A stretch of 64,000 bases of DNA from Methylicorpusculum oleiharenae (GCF_009828925.2 NZ_WUTY02000001.1:1580492-1644491), one strand, 5' to 3'. Shown: positions 19,754-29,674, counted from the stretch's first letter. Notes: a model not told the origin generated them from the sequence alone. Numbers and translations are program-made.

Positions 19754-20455
19754 TGTCCGGTTGGCGTCAACTATCTTGACCGGTTGATCAATACCTAGGA
19801 CAACGGTGGATTTCAATTTATTTGGAGTCAAACCCTTGCCTGGAAAACGTATCACTCGACATCAAGAGAGTTTATATATGAACAAACGTCAACGAGGACA
19901 AAGCCAAGAAGCCGCAGCAGCGCAGGCTGCTATATCTGAACGTTCCGGCCGCAGAATAGAAAAAGATCAGCGACTATCGATTCCCGGTGAACGCCATTGG
20001 CGCACACGCGAAGACCCGTTCGAGACTGTCTGGGAAAAGGAGTTGGTGCCTCTGTTAGAAAAAGAGCCTCAACTCACCGGCTTAACGCTTTGGGAATTTC
20101 TGGAAGATGAACGCGCTGGTCAATTTCCCTACCGTGTCTTGCGAACCCTACAGCGCCGGGTAAATCAGTGGAAAGCGACCCAAGGACCCGATAAAGTCGT
20201 TATCTTTCGCCAGGCTATGCCGGCCGGTCAGCAAGGCTTATCGGACTTCAGTCATCCGAATACGGCCATCACCATCCAGGGCAAAGACTTTACCCATCTT
20301 TTGTACCAGTTCCGCTTTGCCTATAGTGGCTGGCATTATGTCCAGCTCGTGTTGGGCGGGGAAAGTTATTCGGCCTTGGCCGATGGCTTGCAGCCTGCGC
20401 TAATGCTGGCCAGGATAATTGACGTCAAACCGGTAAAGATAATTGACGCCGGACA
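19754..20455 (+). mobile_element. Internally deleted IS21-family element (about 0.7 kb)
   Basis: The two ends form a long imperfect inverted repeat. The left end begins TGTCCGGTTGGCGTCAACTA, followed by TCTTGACCGGTTGATCAA. The right end, read on the minus strand, begins TGTCCGGCGTCAATTATCTT, followed by TACCGGTTTGACGTCAATTA. Each end carries two copies of the GATAATTGACG-type subrepeat, as in IS21 termini. Between them is only the 5' part of istA; the rest of istA and all of istB are gone, leaving about 700 bp where full elements are about 2.4 kb. I see no clear target duplication. Confidence 0.75.
19878..20405 (+). pseudogene. istA: Truncated IS21 transposase IstA
   Basis: ATG 19878 opens MNKRQRGQSQEAAAAQAAIS, followed by an HTH region and the start of the DDE domain (GLSDFSHPNTAITIQGKDF, with the first catalytic Asp; then YVQLVLGGESYSALADGLQ). 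The expected segment with the second Asp and the downstream half are missing. The reading frame instead runs into the terminal repeats of the right end and stops at 20471. It cannot be active. Confidence 0.8.
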
Positions 20456-20490
20456 ACTACGTTGCGGCTAATGTGCCAGGAGAATCGAAG

Positions 20491-21765
20491 ATGTGGGATC
20501 ACCTGAGTTTCGTTATCAAGCATTTCCGTGAGCGGTTATGGATCAAGCCACTCATCGTATGTGTGCTGTCCATTAGTGCGGTTTTTCTTGCTAATCTCAT
20601 GGACATGACCGAAATCCGCCATTTCGTGCCGAAGATTTCGAAGGAATCGACCGAAACTTTGCTCAAGATCATGGCGTCGAACATGTTGATGATGGCTACG
20701 TTCGCGGTGGCCTCTATGGTGGCCGCTTATGCGTCGGCAAGCAGGTCCGCAACGCCCCGCTCTTTTCCGCTGATCATTGCAGATGGCGTTTCACAGAATG
20801 CGCTCTCGGCGTTCATCGGCGCGTTTATATACAGCGTGGTCGCGCTCGTTGCGCTGATGAACGGGCTTTACGGTGGAAGGGGTAGTCAGTTCATTCTGTT
20901 CTCACTGACAATAGTTGTGTTCGCAATCATCATTATCACCTTCATCCGGTGGGTCGATATCATCGCCCGCCTTGGCCGGCTGGAACATACGATTGACAAG
21001 GTGGAAGCGACAGCCGCGCAGGCTATTCGGAAGCGACAATCGGCGCCTCGCCTTGGGGGCGTTGCGGCGTTCAGTCCCCCAAATGGGAGTCGGGCGGTCT
21101 TCGGAAAAGCCATCGGTTACGTAGAAAGTGTTGACACCGCCGCGTTACAAGCGCGGGCGGTGGTGTCGCAACTGAGAATTGTTGTGGCGGCGTTGCCTGG
21201 CACCTTTTGCACGCCAAACCGCCCTGTTGCGTGGGTGATCCGGGAGGCGTCAGGCAGTGTGTCCGACGAGGACGCCGAAGCAATCGCTGCCACGTTCTTG
21301 ATTGGCAACTCTAGGGTCTTTGATCAGGATCCGCGGTTCGGACTGCTGGTCCTTTCGGAGATCGCCAGTCGCGCGCTTTCACCTGCAGTCAATGATCCGG
21401 GGACCGCCATCTGCGTCACGGGCACACTTGTCCGCCTGTTCGTATTGTGGACCGAGTGTGGCAAGGCGGAGGACGTTTCCAAGGTGCAGTTCGACCGCGT
21501 TGCGGTGCCGGAATTGTCCGTAGCAGACATGTTCGACGACGCTTTTACCGGGATGGCCAGGGACGGGGCTGGCACTGTAGAAGTGGTTGTGCGGCTGCTC
21601 AAGGCCCTCGAATCGCTTGCCGCGACCGAGGACGCTGCGATGCACTACAACGCGCTACGGCACGCCCGTCTCGCGCTGGTTCGCGCCGAGAATGCACTGA
21701 AGATTCCCGAAGATCTCACAGCCGTACGAGAGGTAGCCAAGTTTGCGTGTGACGGGAAAGGCTGA
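20491..21765 (+). CDS. DUF2254 family membrane protein
   Basis: A 424-residue predicted inner-membrane protein. ATG 20491 (MWDHLSFVIKHFRERLWIKP) is preferred because AGGAG lies just upstream. The in-frame ATG at 20443 lies in the IS21 right end and would add an IS-derived tail. Membrane segments are near 20-40 (LIVCVLSISAVFLANL), 65-85 (MLMMATFAVASMVAAY), 110-130 (NALSAFIGAFIYSVVALVAL) and 140-160 (QFILFSLTIVVFAIIIITF). A long cytoplasmic C-terminal domain contains RAVVSQLRIVVAALPGTF and DPGTAICV. DUF2254 has no established function. GC content is clearly higher than in core genes of this window, which points to horizontal transfer. Confidence 0.85.
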   Translation: MWDHLSFVIKHFRERLWIKPLIVCVLSISAVFLANLMDMTEIRHFVPKISKESTETLLKIMASNMLMMATFAVASMVAAYASASRSATPRSFPLIIADGVSQNALSAFIGAFIYSVVALVALMNGLYGGRGSQFILFSLTIVVFAIIIITFIRWVDIIARLGRLEHTIDKVEATAAQAIRKRQSAPRLGGVAAFSPPNGSRAVFGKAIGYVESVDTAALQARAVVSQLRIVVAALPGTFCTPNRPVAWVIREASGSVSDEDAEAIAATFLIGNSRVFDQDPRFGLLVLSEIASRALSPAVNDPGTAICVTGTLVRLFVLWTECGKAEDVSKVQFDRVAVPELSVADMFDDAFTGMARDGAGTVEVVVRLLKALESLAATEDAAMHYNALRHARLALVRAENALKIPEDLTAVREVAKFACDGKG

Positions 21766-21854
21766 AGCAAGCGGTGAACAGGAGTTATCGAAAATGCGAC
21801 CTTGGAGTTCATAGTCTTCTGGCGGCGGCCCGGTTACCATCGCCAGTAAGGGGA

Positions 21855-22040
21855 TTGGATAAAATATTTGAGAAGAATGCATTCATTTTGTTGGGTGCCA
21901 TGTTTACCGCATTGATTGCTGGCTTTTTTGCGTTTACAAATTTGGTGACATCAAAAGAAAATAAAATATCTGAGTTCCGGCAGCAGTGGATAAATCCACT
22001 TCGAGATTCTATAGTTTGTTACATCTCATTTCTTAGATAA
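21855..22040 (+). pseudogene. N-terminal fragment of a small membrane protein
   Basis: The frame reads DKIFEKNAFILLGAMFTALI, then AGFFAFTNLVTSKENKISEF and RQQWINPLRDSI, and stops after about 61 residues. It has one clear membrane segment followed by an amphipathic helix. The pattern (one membrane helix, then SKENK.SEFRQ.WI..LR) is the opening of a longer uncharacterised protein often found in accessory regions. The part after the LR.. helix is missing, so this is a truncated copy. Confidence 0.5.
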
Positions 22041-22890
22041 TCACCTACCCTTAATATGCACTATTCGGCGCGTTCCGAAGAGTCAAATCACCCTAAAATT
22101 GTTTTCAGCAGTGCTTCAAACGATGGATCAATTTGAACGTAGGTTAAAAGCGCTCTCCAGGTTCGTTTTTGTGCGGGTTTATGATGTGTTCCTTTCGGCA
22201 CGAACTGCGCCGTTTGTTCAGTTGATGTCGTTTCCATTGATAATTTCCGCTTGCGGCTTCGATTGCCAGTTTAGGCCTTATCAGGCAAAACCACCTACAA
22301 CAGAACATGACAAATTAAGCTTCAGTGGAGCAACAGAGTTATTTAAATCCAGGAAGAAATCCACACGCCATGAGCGTTGTCAACAAAAAAAGACTACGTG
22401 CTCCTACGTATTTATTTTGTAATCGTCTTGGTTTAGTCTTTACGAAAATTAATAGAATTATCCGCGGGTTAAAGGCATGCAAACAGGGCGGGCATTTTTC
22501 ACCAGGCTTGTTAAATTAATTAGTTGAATCGTTTTTCTTGTGTTTGAACTTCAGTAAAGGCAGTGGTCTACTTTTGTTACCAAAGTAGACTGTGAACAAT
22601 AAATTTATTTCCTGCCTGCCTCTATACCTTTCGCACTTCAAATTTCGGCAGTGCCTTAGGAGGCAACGGGTTGTTCGTCAAAGGCTTTGCCAGCATGGAT
22701 GCTGGCATAGAGCCTACATGGATAAATTTACGGCGTCCTTTGACGAGCACCCCGGTGCCGAATTTCGATCTACGATGGGTTTAATTTAACCGTAATTTTT
22801 GTTCGTGGATCCAAAATAAGTTTAGTTAGTCTTAAAGGTTATTAGCGACTGGAAGTCTAATATTTCACTCAAGCCGTTACGGAAAATTTG
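22041..22890. other. Intergenic debris with structured repeats
   Basis: No credible gene. It holds a perfect 9-bp hairpin (GTCTACTTT / AAAGTAGAC, 22566-22590) and, just after it, the nested inverted repeat at 22641-22767 listed separately. The last 100 bases are the upstream region of the sensor kinase. Confidence 0.5.
22641..22767. repeat. Nested inverted repeat, MITE/REP-like
   Basis: Outer imperfect arms are AATTTCGGCAGTGCC (22641) and GGTGCCGAATTTCG (22754). Inner perfect arms are CGTCAAAGG (22676-22684) and CCTTTGACG (22737-22745). A third palindrome at the centre is CCAGCATGGATGCTGG (22690-22705). The modular palindromes fit a dispersed non-coding repeat rather than a gene. Confidence 0.6.
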
Positions 22891-25800
22891 ATGCCTGATC
22901 ATAAAACCTTTATGCCATTCGAAAGCCATTCCATTTTATTCAATCTAAGCGCCCAACCCGTTTCAGTACGATATGGCCTGGCTTTTCTGGCTGTTACCGT
23001 CACGACGATCGCGACAATTTATATTCCGGTGATTGGCGAACGAGCTGCATTCCTGTTGTTTTTTTTTGGAATTATTCAGATCTCCTTCTGGCTCGGTCTC
23101 TATCCGGGTGTTCTTGCTGCGGGGTTGTCTTTAATTGCTGTCAATGCGCTTGTTTTGTTGCCGGCAGGAACCGAACCCTATGACATTCTGACATTGAATG
23201 CGGGCTTTTGTTTTGTCTCAATAGTCATGGTTGCCACAACCTACTTTCATAGAAGGGTTGCCAAAGCGTTGTGGGAAAGTCAGCAAGATTTGGATTATGC
23301 TCAAACTGTCGGACAGATCGGTAGCTGGCGTTTAAATGTGTCTTGTAATGAATTGATCTGGTCGAACGAAAATCACCGTATCTTCGGTATACCCATAGGT
23401 ACCCCGATGAACTATGAGAAATTTCTATCCATTGTGCATCCGGATGACCGTGAATGTGTCGACAGGCTGTGGCAATCAGGTTTAAAGGGTGAGCCTTACG
23501 ATATTGAACACCGCTTAGTGGTTGACGGCCAAGTAAAATGGGTGCGTGAAAAAGCCGTGCTGGAATTCGATAAAAAGGGCAGCCTGTTAGGAGGATTCGG
23601 CATCACGCAGGACATTACCGAACTTAAACGAAACGAGAAGGCATTGCTGGAAAGCCGGCGGCGTTATTCAGGCGTTTTCGAGTCGGCAATGGATGCCATT
23701 GTTACAATCGATAACCATCAACGTATTATATTATTTAACGCTGCAGCGGAAAGAATGTTCGGCTGTAAAGCCGATGATGCGATTGGCGTTTCTTTCGATC
23801 ATTTTATTCCCGAGTGGTCATGTTCTTATGGCTCAAAGACAACGGGTTTCTGTTCGTCGGGTTCTCCGGATACTCAAGGTGGAGGTCGTTTTGCTATAAA
23901 CGGATTGCGCGTCAATGGGGAGGCGTTTTCTATCGAAGCCTCAGTGTCTCAGTGCGATGTAGAGGGCGAGTCAACGTTTACGGTTATTCTGCGCGATGTG
24001 ACGGAGGTCATGCGAGCCGAATTTGCTTTGAAAGAACGTATAGAATTACAGGATCAATTAACCAAAGTTGCCGCATCGGTACCCGGGCTGATTTGTTCTT
24101 TTCGTTTACGTCCCGATGGTTCGGTCAGCATGCCTTATGCCAGTCCATCCAGCGAATCCCTCTATGGATTCAGTCCTGAAGCGTTAGCTGACGATTTTAG
24201 TCCGGTTTTTGCGCTTATTCATCCCGATGATATAGAGCACATCCGTGCCACTATTGCCGAATCGGCTCGCACTCAGCACCCTTGGCGAGATACTTGGCGA
24301 TACCAGCATCCAGCCAAGGGTGAAGTATGGCATGAAGGCTATTCCATGCCCTTACGCGAGATGGATGGCAGTATTCTCTGGCACGGTTATGTTCAGGACG
24401 TTACCGAACGAATTCAGGCTGAAAATGAACTTCAGGAACGCATAGAGCGATATGAGCTGGTGCTAGCGGGTGCTCAAGATGCTATCTGGGATTGGGATGT
24501 CATCAATAAGCGCGTGCATTATTCATCGCGCTGGAAGGCCTTGCGCGGCTTTTCTGAAGCCGATGATTGCAACGACGAGTCCTTATGGAGCACAAATATT
24601 CACCCGGATGATTTAACGCGCATCATGGCTGCCGTGCAAGCCCACTTCGACGGAAAAACCCCGGTATTTTGCGAGGAATACCGCATTCGTTGCAAAGACG
24701 GTTCGTGGAAATGGGTATTAGACCGCGGCCTGGCAAAAAAAAATAGTTCCGGAAAAGTACTCAGGATGGCCGGATCGGAAAGTGATATTACCGCACGTAA
24801 ATTGGCCGAAGCTGCATTGCTTGAACGGGAAAACGAACTACGGCTAATCATGGACGCAACACCCGCACTCATATCCTATATCAATACCGATTTCCGCTAT
24901 TTACGCGTCAATGCGACCTATGAAAACTGGTTCAATATCACCGCCGATCAAATCGTCGGTAAAAAAGCTCAGGATATTATCGGGAAAGAGGCCTGGCGAA
25001 TCGTTCAACCTTATCTGGAACGGACGCGTGCAGGGGATACGGTGAATTTCGATCAGCAAATCCCTTATGGAAACGGCAAGCCGCGCTGGGTCCATGCCAC
25101 TTATATTCCCTATAAGGATTCAAGCGGCAAAGTCAAGGGTATCGTTGTGCATATCGTCGATATCACAGACAGAAAGGAGGCTGAGAATAAGATCGCTACA
25201 TTAAATCAAAATTTGTTGAATCGAATAGAGGAAATGGAGGTTATTTTCAATACGGTACCCATCGGACTGGCTATCACTAATGACGTGAACGGTTACCATA
25301 TCAGGGGGAATCCGGCGAGTGAACGGATGTTCGGCTTACCGGAAGGCGCTGATCTTTCCAAGCACAGCGCTTCGATGGCGGCCGTCTGTATCATGCAAAA
25401 TGAACGAGAGCTGACAATCAATGAGTTACCCATGCAACGAGCCGGTCGAGGAGAATTAGTCACCAATCTGGTTATGGATATCATTCGACCTGATGGTCAA
25501 TGGATTAAAATTTTAAGCAATGCATCGCCTCTGTTCAACGAAAATGGCAAGCCGCGTGGAGCCGTTGGCGCTTTTCTGGATATTACAGCACTTAAAAAAG
25601 CGGAAGAATCTTTAGAAAAGAGTCAGTTGCAGCTTAGGCTGTTTGTCGAGCAGGCGCCTCTCAGCATAGCCATGTTGGATCGTGACATGAACTATTTGGT
25701 CACCAGCCACCGGTGGATAGAGGAGTTCGGCAGAGGATATGAAGAGTTGACCGGACGTAACCATTACGCGGTAAACCTGGATATACCTGCTGAATGGAAA

Positions 25801-27099
25801 GAGGTTTACCGGCGAGCACTGGCAGGCGAGTTTTTGCGAAGCGAGGATGATTTATGGATACGGGCCGACGGCAGCCAGCATTGGTCGCGCTGGGCGGTTT
25901 ATCCCTGGACCAATCCGGCAGGCGAAATCGGGGGAATTATGATTTCTTCCGAAGATATCACCGCACGCCGCCAGGCCGAACAGGAATTACGTAATTCCGA
26001 AGCCCGGCTCGCTCTGGTCGTTGATCAGGTAAAAGCAGGGTATTGGGACTGGGATTTGCTGACCCAAAAGTTATTTTTATCGCCTGAATCAAAACGGCAA
26101 CTCGGCTTTGAAGACAGCGAATTACTCGACAGGCGAGAGGAATGGATACATCGTTTGCATCCGGAAGACCGGACTTTTGTCCTGGGGATAATGGAAAAGT
26201 GCCTATCGGGGCTTCAGTCAAACTATGAACTGGAGTTTCGCCTGCGTCACAGGGATAACTCCTATCGTTGGATTCATTCGCGCGGCGTGTTGTTGAACGA
26301 TCAAAACAATCAGGCTTATCGCATGCTGGGTATCAATTTGGACATTACCGACTACATGAAGCAAAGGGAACTCAGCGAGCGGCGCGATAAAATGGAAAAA
26401 GCGTTTCGCCAGCACGTTGCGGTCCAAACAGCCGCAGCGATTGCGCATGAATTGAACCAGCCACTGACCGCTATTTCGTCTTATGCGGATGTGGCGCTAC
26501 ACACCTTGCAAACCGGGGAACCGAATCTGCAAAAACTGGCTTTGTTAATGCAAAATTGTTCGCAGCAAGCGCAGCGTGCCGGCAAAGTAATAAGGCAATT
26601 ATTGACCCTGTTACAAAAAGGCGAAATTGTTAGCGAGCCAATGGATATCAATGCCTCAGTCCATGAAGCGATAGACTTGATGAACGCTGACGGGTTGTTG
26701 AATGACTTTAACATTGAGCTTGATCTGGCTGCAGACTTGCCGCTAGTTAATGCCAATGCACTGCAAATACAAAAGGTATTGATCAATCTGTTGCGTAATG
26801 GTTTGGAGTCCCTGCAGGAACAGGATCTGAATGCCGGTAAAATCAATGTAACAACACGTGTTTACGAAGACGATCAGTCCATGTTGCTGATAACCGTGTG
26901 TGACAACGGAACCGGTGTTCCGGATGCGGCAGCGCTTAGAAAAATATTCCAGCCTTTCCATAGTACTAAACCTGCGGGTTTAGGTGTGGGCCTTGCGATT
27001 AGTCGATCCTTGATTGCGGCTCACGGTGGCAAAATGTGGGCGGAACAAAATGCCGGTAACGGCCTCAGTATTCACTTTACCTTGCCCCGCGTGATATGA
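22891..27099 (+). CDS. Multi-PAS hybrid-free sensor histidine kinase (1402 aa)
   Basis: A very large membrane sensor kinase. Residues about 25-115 form three or four membrane helices of the DUF4118/KdpD-like type (AAFLLFFFGIIQISFWLGLY). About eight PAS/PAC domains follow, spaced 110-130 residues apart from about 130 to 1165. Each begins like YSGVFESAMDAIVTIDNHQR and most end with an ITDIT/DITERK-type PAC motif. The C-terminus has the HisKA phosphoacceptor AIAHELNQPLTAISSYADVA (FixL-like) and an HATPase domain with LLRNGLESL, DNGTGVP and GLGVGLAISRS. There is no receiver domain. ATG 22891 is used; a TTG precedes it. It overlaps the response regulator by four bases, so the two form one unit. 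PAS number suggests redox, gas or light sensing; no ligand residue can be singled out. Confidence 0.93.
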   Translation: MPDHKTFMPFESHSILFNLSAQPVSVRYGLAFLAVTVTTIATIYIPVIGERAAFLLFFFGIIQISFWLGLYPGVLAAGLSLIAVNALVLLPAGTEPYDILTLNAGFCFVSIVMVATTYFHRRVAKALWESQQDLDYAQTVGQIGSWRLNVSCNELIWSNENHRIFGIPIGTPMNYEKFLSIVHPDDRECVDRLWQSGLKGEPYDIEHRLVVDGQVKWVREKAVLEFDKKGSLLGGFGITQDITELKRNEKALLESRRRYSGVFESAMDAIVTIDNHQRIILFNAAAERMFGCKADDAIGVSFDHFIPEWSCSYGSKTTGFCSSGSPDTQGGGRFAINGLRVNGEAFSIEASVSQCDVEGESTFTVILRDVTEVMRAEFALKERIELQDQLTKVAASVPGLICSFRLRPDGSVSMPYASPSSESLYGFSPEALADDFSPVFALIHPDDIEHIRATIAESARTQHPWRDTWRYQHPAKGEVWHEGYSMPLREMDGSILWHGYVQDVTERIQAENELQERIERYELVLAGAQDAIWDWDVINKRVHYSSRWKALRGFSEADDCNDESLWSTNIHPDDLTRIMAAVQAHFDGKTPVFCEEYRIRCKDGSWKWVLDRGLAKKNSSGKVLRMAGSESDITARKLAEAALLERENELRLIMDATPALISYINTDFRYLRVNATYENWFNITADQIVGKKAQDIIGKEAWRIVQPYLERTRAGDTVNFDQQIPYGNGKPRWVHATYIPYKDSSGKVKGIVVHIVDITDRKEAENKIATLNQNLLNRIEEMEVIFNTVPIGLAITNDVNGYHIRGNPASERMFGLPEGADLSKHSASMAAVCIMQNERELTINELPMQRAGRGELVTNLVMDIIRPDGQWIKILSNASPLFNENGKPRGAVGAFLDITALKKAEESLEKSQLQLRLFVEQAPLSIAMLDRDMNYLVTSHRWIEEFGRGYEELTGRNHYAVNLDIPAEWKEVYRRALAGEFLRSEDDLWIRADGSQHWSRWAVYPWTNPAGEIGGIMISSEDITARRQAEQELRNSEARLALVVDQVKAGYWDWDLLTQKLFLSPESKRQLGFEDSELLDRREEWIHRLHPEDRTFVLGIMEKCLSGLQSNYELEFRLRHRDNSYRWIHSRGVLLNDQNNQAYRMLGINLDITDYMKQRELSERRDKMEKAFRQHVAVQTAAAIAHELNQPLTAISSYADVALHTLQTGEPNLQKLALLMQNCSQQAQRAGKVIRQLLTLLQKGEIVSEPMDINASVHEAIDLMNADGLLNDFNIELDLAADLPLVNANALQIQKVLINLLRNGLESLQEQDLNAGKINVTTRVYEDDQSMLLITVCDNGTGVPDAAALRKIFQPFHSTKPAGLGVGLAISRSLIAAHGGKMWAEQNAGNGLSIHFTLPRVI

Positions 27100-27737
27100 A
27101 TATTCAACCTTGTGTTTATATTGTCGATGACGATGATGCAGTACGCGACAGCCTCGGACATGTCATGGAAACGGCAGGCTTTTCGTATCAGACCTTTGAA
27201 AGTGCCGAACACTTTCTTCAAACTTTTTGCCCGGAAAAACCGGGTTGTCTGGTGCTGGACCTCAACATGCCGGATATGACCGGCGACGAATTGCAAGCCG
27301 AATTGATTCGCCGCAAGAGTTCTTTGCCAATTATTTTCCTAACCGGTTACGGTGACATCCCCACCTCAGTCCGGGTCATCAAGGCCGGAGCGGTGGATTT
27401 TTTGACCAAGCCCGTAGCCAGCAAGCTGCTGATTGAAAAGATTCAGGCTGTTCTGCTAGAGGAATCCCAAAGGCACGAGCAGGCAATTGTGGAAGAAGCG
27501 CTCTGTAAGCGCCTGAACAAGCTCACTGCTCGAGAATTGGATGTCATGTCATTGGTGGTTTCGGGCCTTTCCAATAAAGACATTGCCCATCAGTTGGGCA
27601 TCAGTCATCGTACCGTTGAGGTGCACAGGGCGAGAATGATGAGGAAAACCGGTACATCCAGTCTCCTTGAATTAGCCCGTTTGTATGAAGCTTGCAAGTT
27701 TTCGTCGAGATCTGATCTGCCGTCGGCGGCAAAATAA
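27096..27737 (+). CDS. FixJ-family response regulator
   Basis: A 213-residue two-component regulator. The receiver domain (1-120) has the acidic pair in YIVDDDDAVRDSL, the phosphoacceptor Asp in CLVLDLNMPDMTG, Thr in IIFLTGYGD and Lys in FLTKPVASK. The LuxR-type helix-turn-helix (about 145-205) is LTARELDVMSLVVSGLSNKD followed by IAHQLGISHRTVEVHRARMM. Its ATG overlaps the kinase stop, so they are translationally coupled and form a cognate pair. A DctR/TtrR-like role is possible. The adjacent molybdenum hydroxylase operon is a candidate target. Confidence 0.93.
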   Translation: MNIQPCVYIVDDDDAVRDSLGHVMETAGFSYQTFESAEHFLQTFCPEKPGCLVLDLNMPDMTGDELQAELIRRKSSLPIIFLTGYGDIPTSVRVIKAGAVDFLTKPVASKLLIEKIQAVLLEESQRHEQAIVEEALCKRLNKLTARELDVMSLVVSGLSNKDIAHQLGISHRTVEVHRARMMRKTGTSSLLELARLYEACKFSSRSDLPSAAK

Positions 27738-28048
27738 ATGCCAGTTTCAGGCTGTTTATCCTGATTCGCTGTAAGCCTTCATTTAGGCAGAGATTGCCTG
27801 AATCCGGATTGTGGCGAAGCGTGACGCTTGCTAATCAATAAGTGCGGTGATAATGTCCAATGGATTGGGTAAGCAATAACAGTCCATATTCAATTTCAGG
27901 GCGTTAGAGTTCGCCGCTGAAAAAATTTTATAGTCGGGACGTTATTCCAAGTACTGTCCATTGCCCTGATTTACTTAATTGCAGATATGACCCTAATAAT
28001 CCATAAATGGGAGAGTCAAATCGCCCTCTCTTGTTTGCGTTTAGACTG
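27738..28048. other. Gap before the molybdenum hydroxylase genes
   Basis: No gene seen. This gap probably contains the promoter of the downstream operon, but no convincing sigma-70 or sigma-54 motif stands out. Confidence 0.4.
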
Positions 28049-28642
28049 ATGGGATCGATTGCCGGTATCTTGCTGGCTGCGGGTGCCAGCCAACGTTTTG
28101 GTGCAGACAAACTGACCCAACGGTTGCCTGATGGCGACCTGATTGCGGTGCGTGCCTGCCGCAATTTATTAGCCGGAACCGATAGCGTACTGGCCGTTGT
28201 GCGTCCCGGATGCGAGGCACTGGCAGCTCAGTTACAGGGGGAAGGTGCTGAGGTTCGGATATGCGCAGAGGCCGGACAAGGTATGAGTGCAAGTCTTGTT
28301 TTCGGCATCCGGGCCCGTCCTGATGCGGCTGGCTGGCTGATTGCTTTGGCAGACATGCCCTGGATAGCGCCGTCAACCATCCGTAACGTAGCGGATACGC
28401 TTAGAATGGGTGCAATAATCGCCGCGCCCGTCTGGCAAGGCAAACGCGGGCATCCGGTTGGCTTTTCACAGATGTTATACCCGGATCTTCTGGCTTTGAG
28501 CGGCGATGCCGGCGCAAAGTCAGTTATTCAGTCTTATCAAAAGCAAATCCGGATTGTTGACTGTGATGATCCGGGAGTGCTTCAGGATATTGATAAACCG
28601 GAAGATTTGAACCTCATGACAAACTATAAAAAACGATTATGA
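28049..28642 (+). CDS. MobA/MocA-like molybdopterin nucleotidyltransferase
   Basis: A 197-residue NTP-transferase of the MobA/MocA fold. The nucleotide-binding opening GSIAGILLAAGASQRFGADK is followed by ALADMPWIAPSTI (the metal-binding Asp) and GKRGHPVGFSQMLYPDLLAL. MocA-type enzymes attach CMP to molybdopterin for xanthine-dehydrogenase-family enzymes, and an IorAB-like enzyme is encoded just downstream, so this role is likely. Start: ATG 28049 fits the family N-terminus; an in-frame ATG at 28007 would add 14 residues. Neither has a good ribosome site. Its stop overlaps the next ATG by four bases. Confidence 0.85.
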   Translation: MGSIAGILLAAGASQRFGADKLTQRLPDGDLIAVRACRNLLAGTDSVLAVVRPGCEALAAQLQGEGAEVRICAEAGQGMSASLVFGIRARPDAAGWLIALADMPWIAPSTIRNVADTLRMGAIIAAPVWQGKRGHPVGFSQMLYPDLLALSGDAGAKSVIQSYQKQIRIVDCDDPGVLQDIDKPEDLNLMTNYKKRL

Positions 28643-29442
28643 TCCCGGACATTCTTGATTTGCAGATCGAACTTCGCAGAGAGCGCCGTCCCTATGCTTT
28701 AGCCACGGTAGTGGAAATACTGGGTTCATCCTCGGCCAAACCGGCAGCCAAGGCGCTGATCGATTTTTCGGGCAAGGTTATCGCAGGCTGGATTGGCGGT
28801 GGCTGTGCTCAATCGATGGTGTCCCAGGCTGCGCTTGAATGTTTTGAAATCGGAGAATCCTGCGTGATTGATATCGATCTTAATGACGAATTTTTCGGCG
28901 CGGGGATGCCGTGCGGGGGCAGTATGCGGGTCTACGTCGAGCCGGTAATGCCAAATCCTGTGCTTTGGCTAATGGGGCATGGAGGCATTGTGGAAAGTCT
29001 TTGCTACTTCGCCTGCCGGTTGGGCTTCGATGTCATCGTTAATGATTCAAAGGCTTCGACGGAAAATTTTCCCACTGCTCACTGTGTCATCAGCGACGAT
29101 AGCCGCTACCAGCAATTGCAGCCAAATCCCGGCGATTTCGTTGTGATAGCCTCCCATCACAAGGGGGATTATGATTCCCTCACCCGTGCCTTGCAATCAG
29201 ACGCCCTCTATATCGCGCTGGTTTCCAGCCGCAAACGGGCGGGTCTGGTATTGGCGCGATTAGAGAAAGAAGGCTTCACCGGGTCCAGTCTTGCCAGAGT
29301 GCGCACTCCTGCCGGACTGGATCTGGGAGCAAAGCTGCCGGAAGAAATCGCTTTGTCCATTGTCAGTGAAATGGTCATGGTAAGGCGGGGAGGGCACGGG
29401 CAACCTTTGAACAAGGGGTTGTCCGGCGTAACAGAACAATGA
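28639..29442 (+). CDS. xdhC: XdhC/CoxI-family molybdoenzyme maturation protein
   Basis: A 267-residue XdhC-like protein. Family members bind molybdenum cofactor, help sulfurate it and insert it into xanthine-dehydrogenase-type enzymes. Visible are the N-terminal XdhC_CoxI domain (RRPYALATVVEILGSSSAKP, GWIGGGCAQ, FGAGMPCGGSMRVYVEP) and the C-terminal Rossmann-like domain (WLMGHGGIVESLCYFACRLG, VIASHHKGDYDSLTRAL, VSSRKRAGLVLARL). It is translationally coupled to the nucleotidyltransferase (ATGA overlap). Confidence 0.9.
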   Translation: MIPDILDLQIELRRERRPYALATVVEILGSSSAKPAAKALIDFSGKVIAGWIGGGCAQSMVSQAALECFEIGESCVIDIDLNDEFFGAGMPCGGSMRVYVEPVMPNPVLWLMGHGGIVESLCYFACRLGFDVIVNDSKASTENFPTAHCVISDDSRYQQLQPNPGDFVVIASHHKGDYDSLTRALQSDALYIALVSSRKRAGLVLARLEKEGFTGSSLARVRTPAGLDLGAKLPEEIALSIVSEMVMVRRGGHGQPLNKGLSGVTEQ

Positions 29443-29674
29443 ACACAGCGAGCGCTGATTTGGGTTGATTCGATTTAGGGTCGACCCGGCACAGGTTCAG
29501 GTTGCTAAGGATTTGCCCAACAATTTACAGCGATTTAATCCGGCCCCTAATCCTGAATCGGATGCCTTTACTGTCAGATAATGCCCGGGTAAGATGTCGA
29601 ATGACACTCGTGCCACGATTAAACCCTGAGGCGTAACTGCCTTTTACTCCAAATTTTGGAGGGAGAAACAACCG

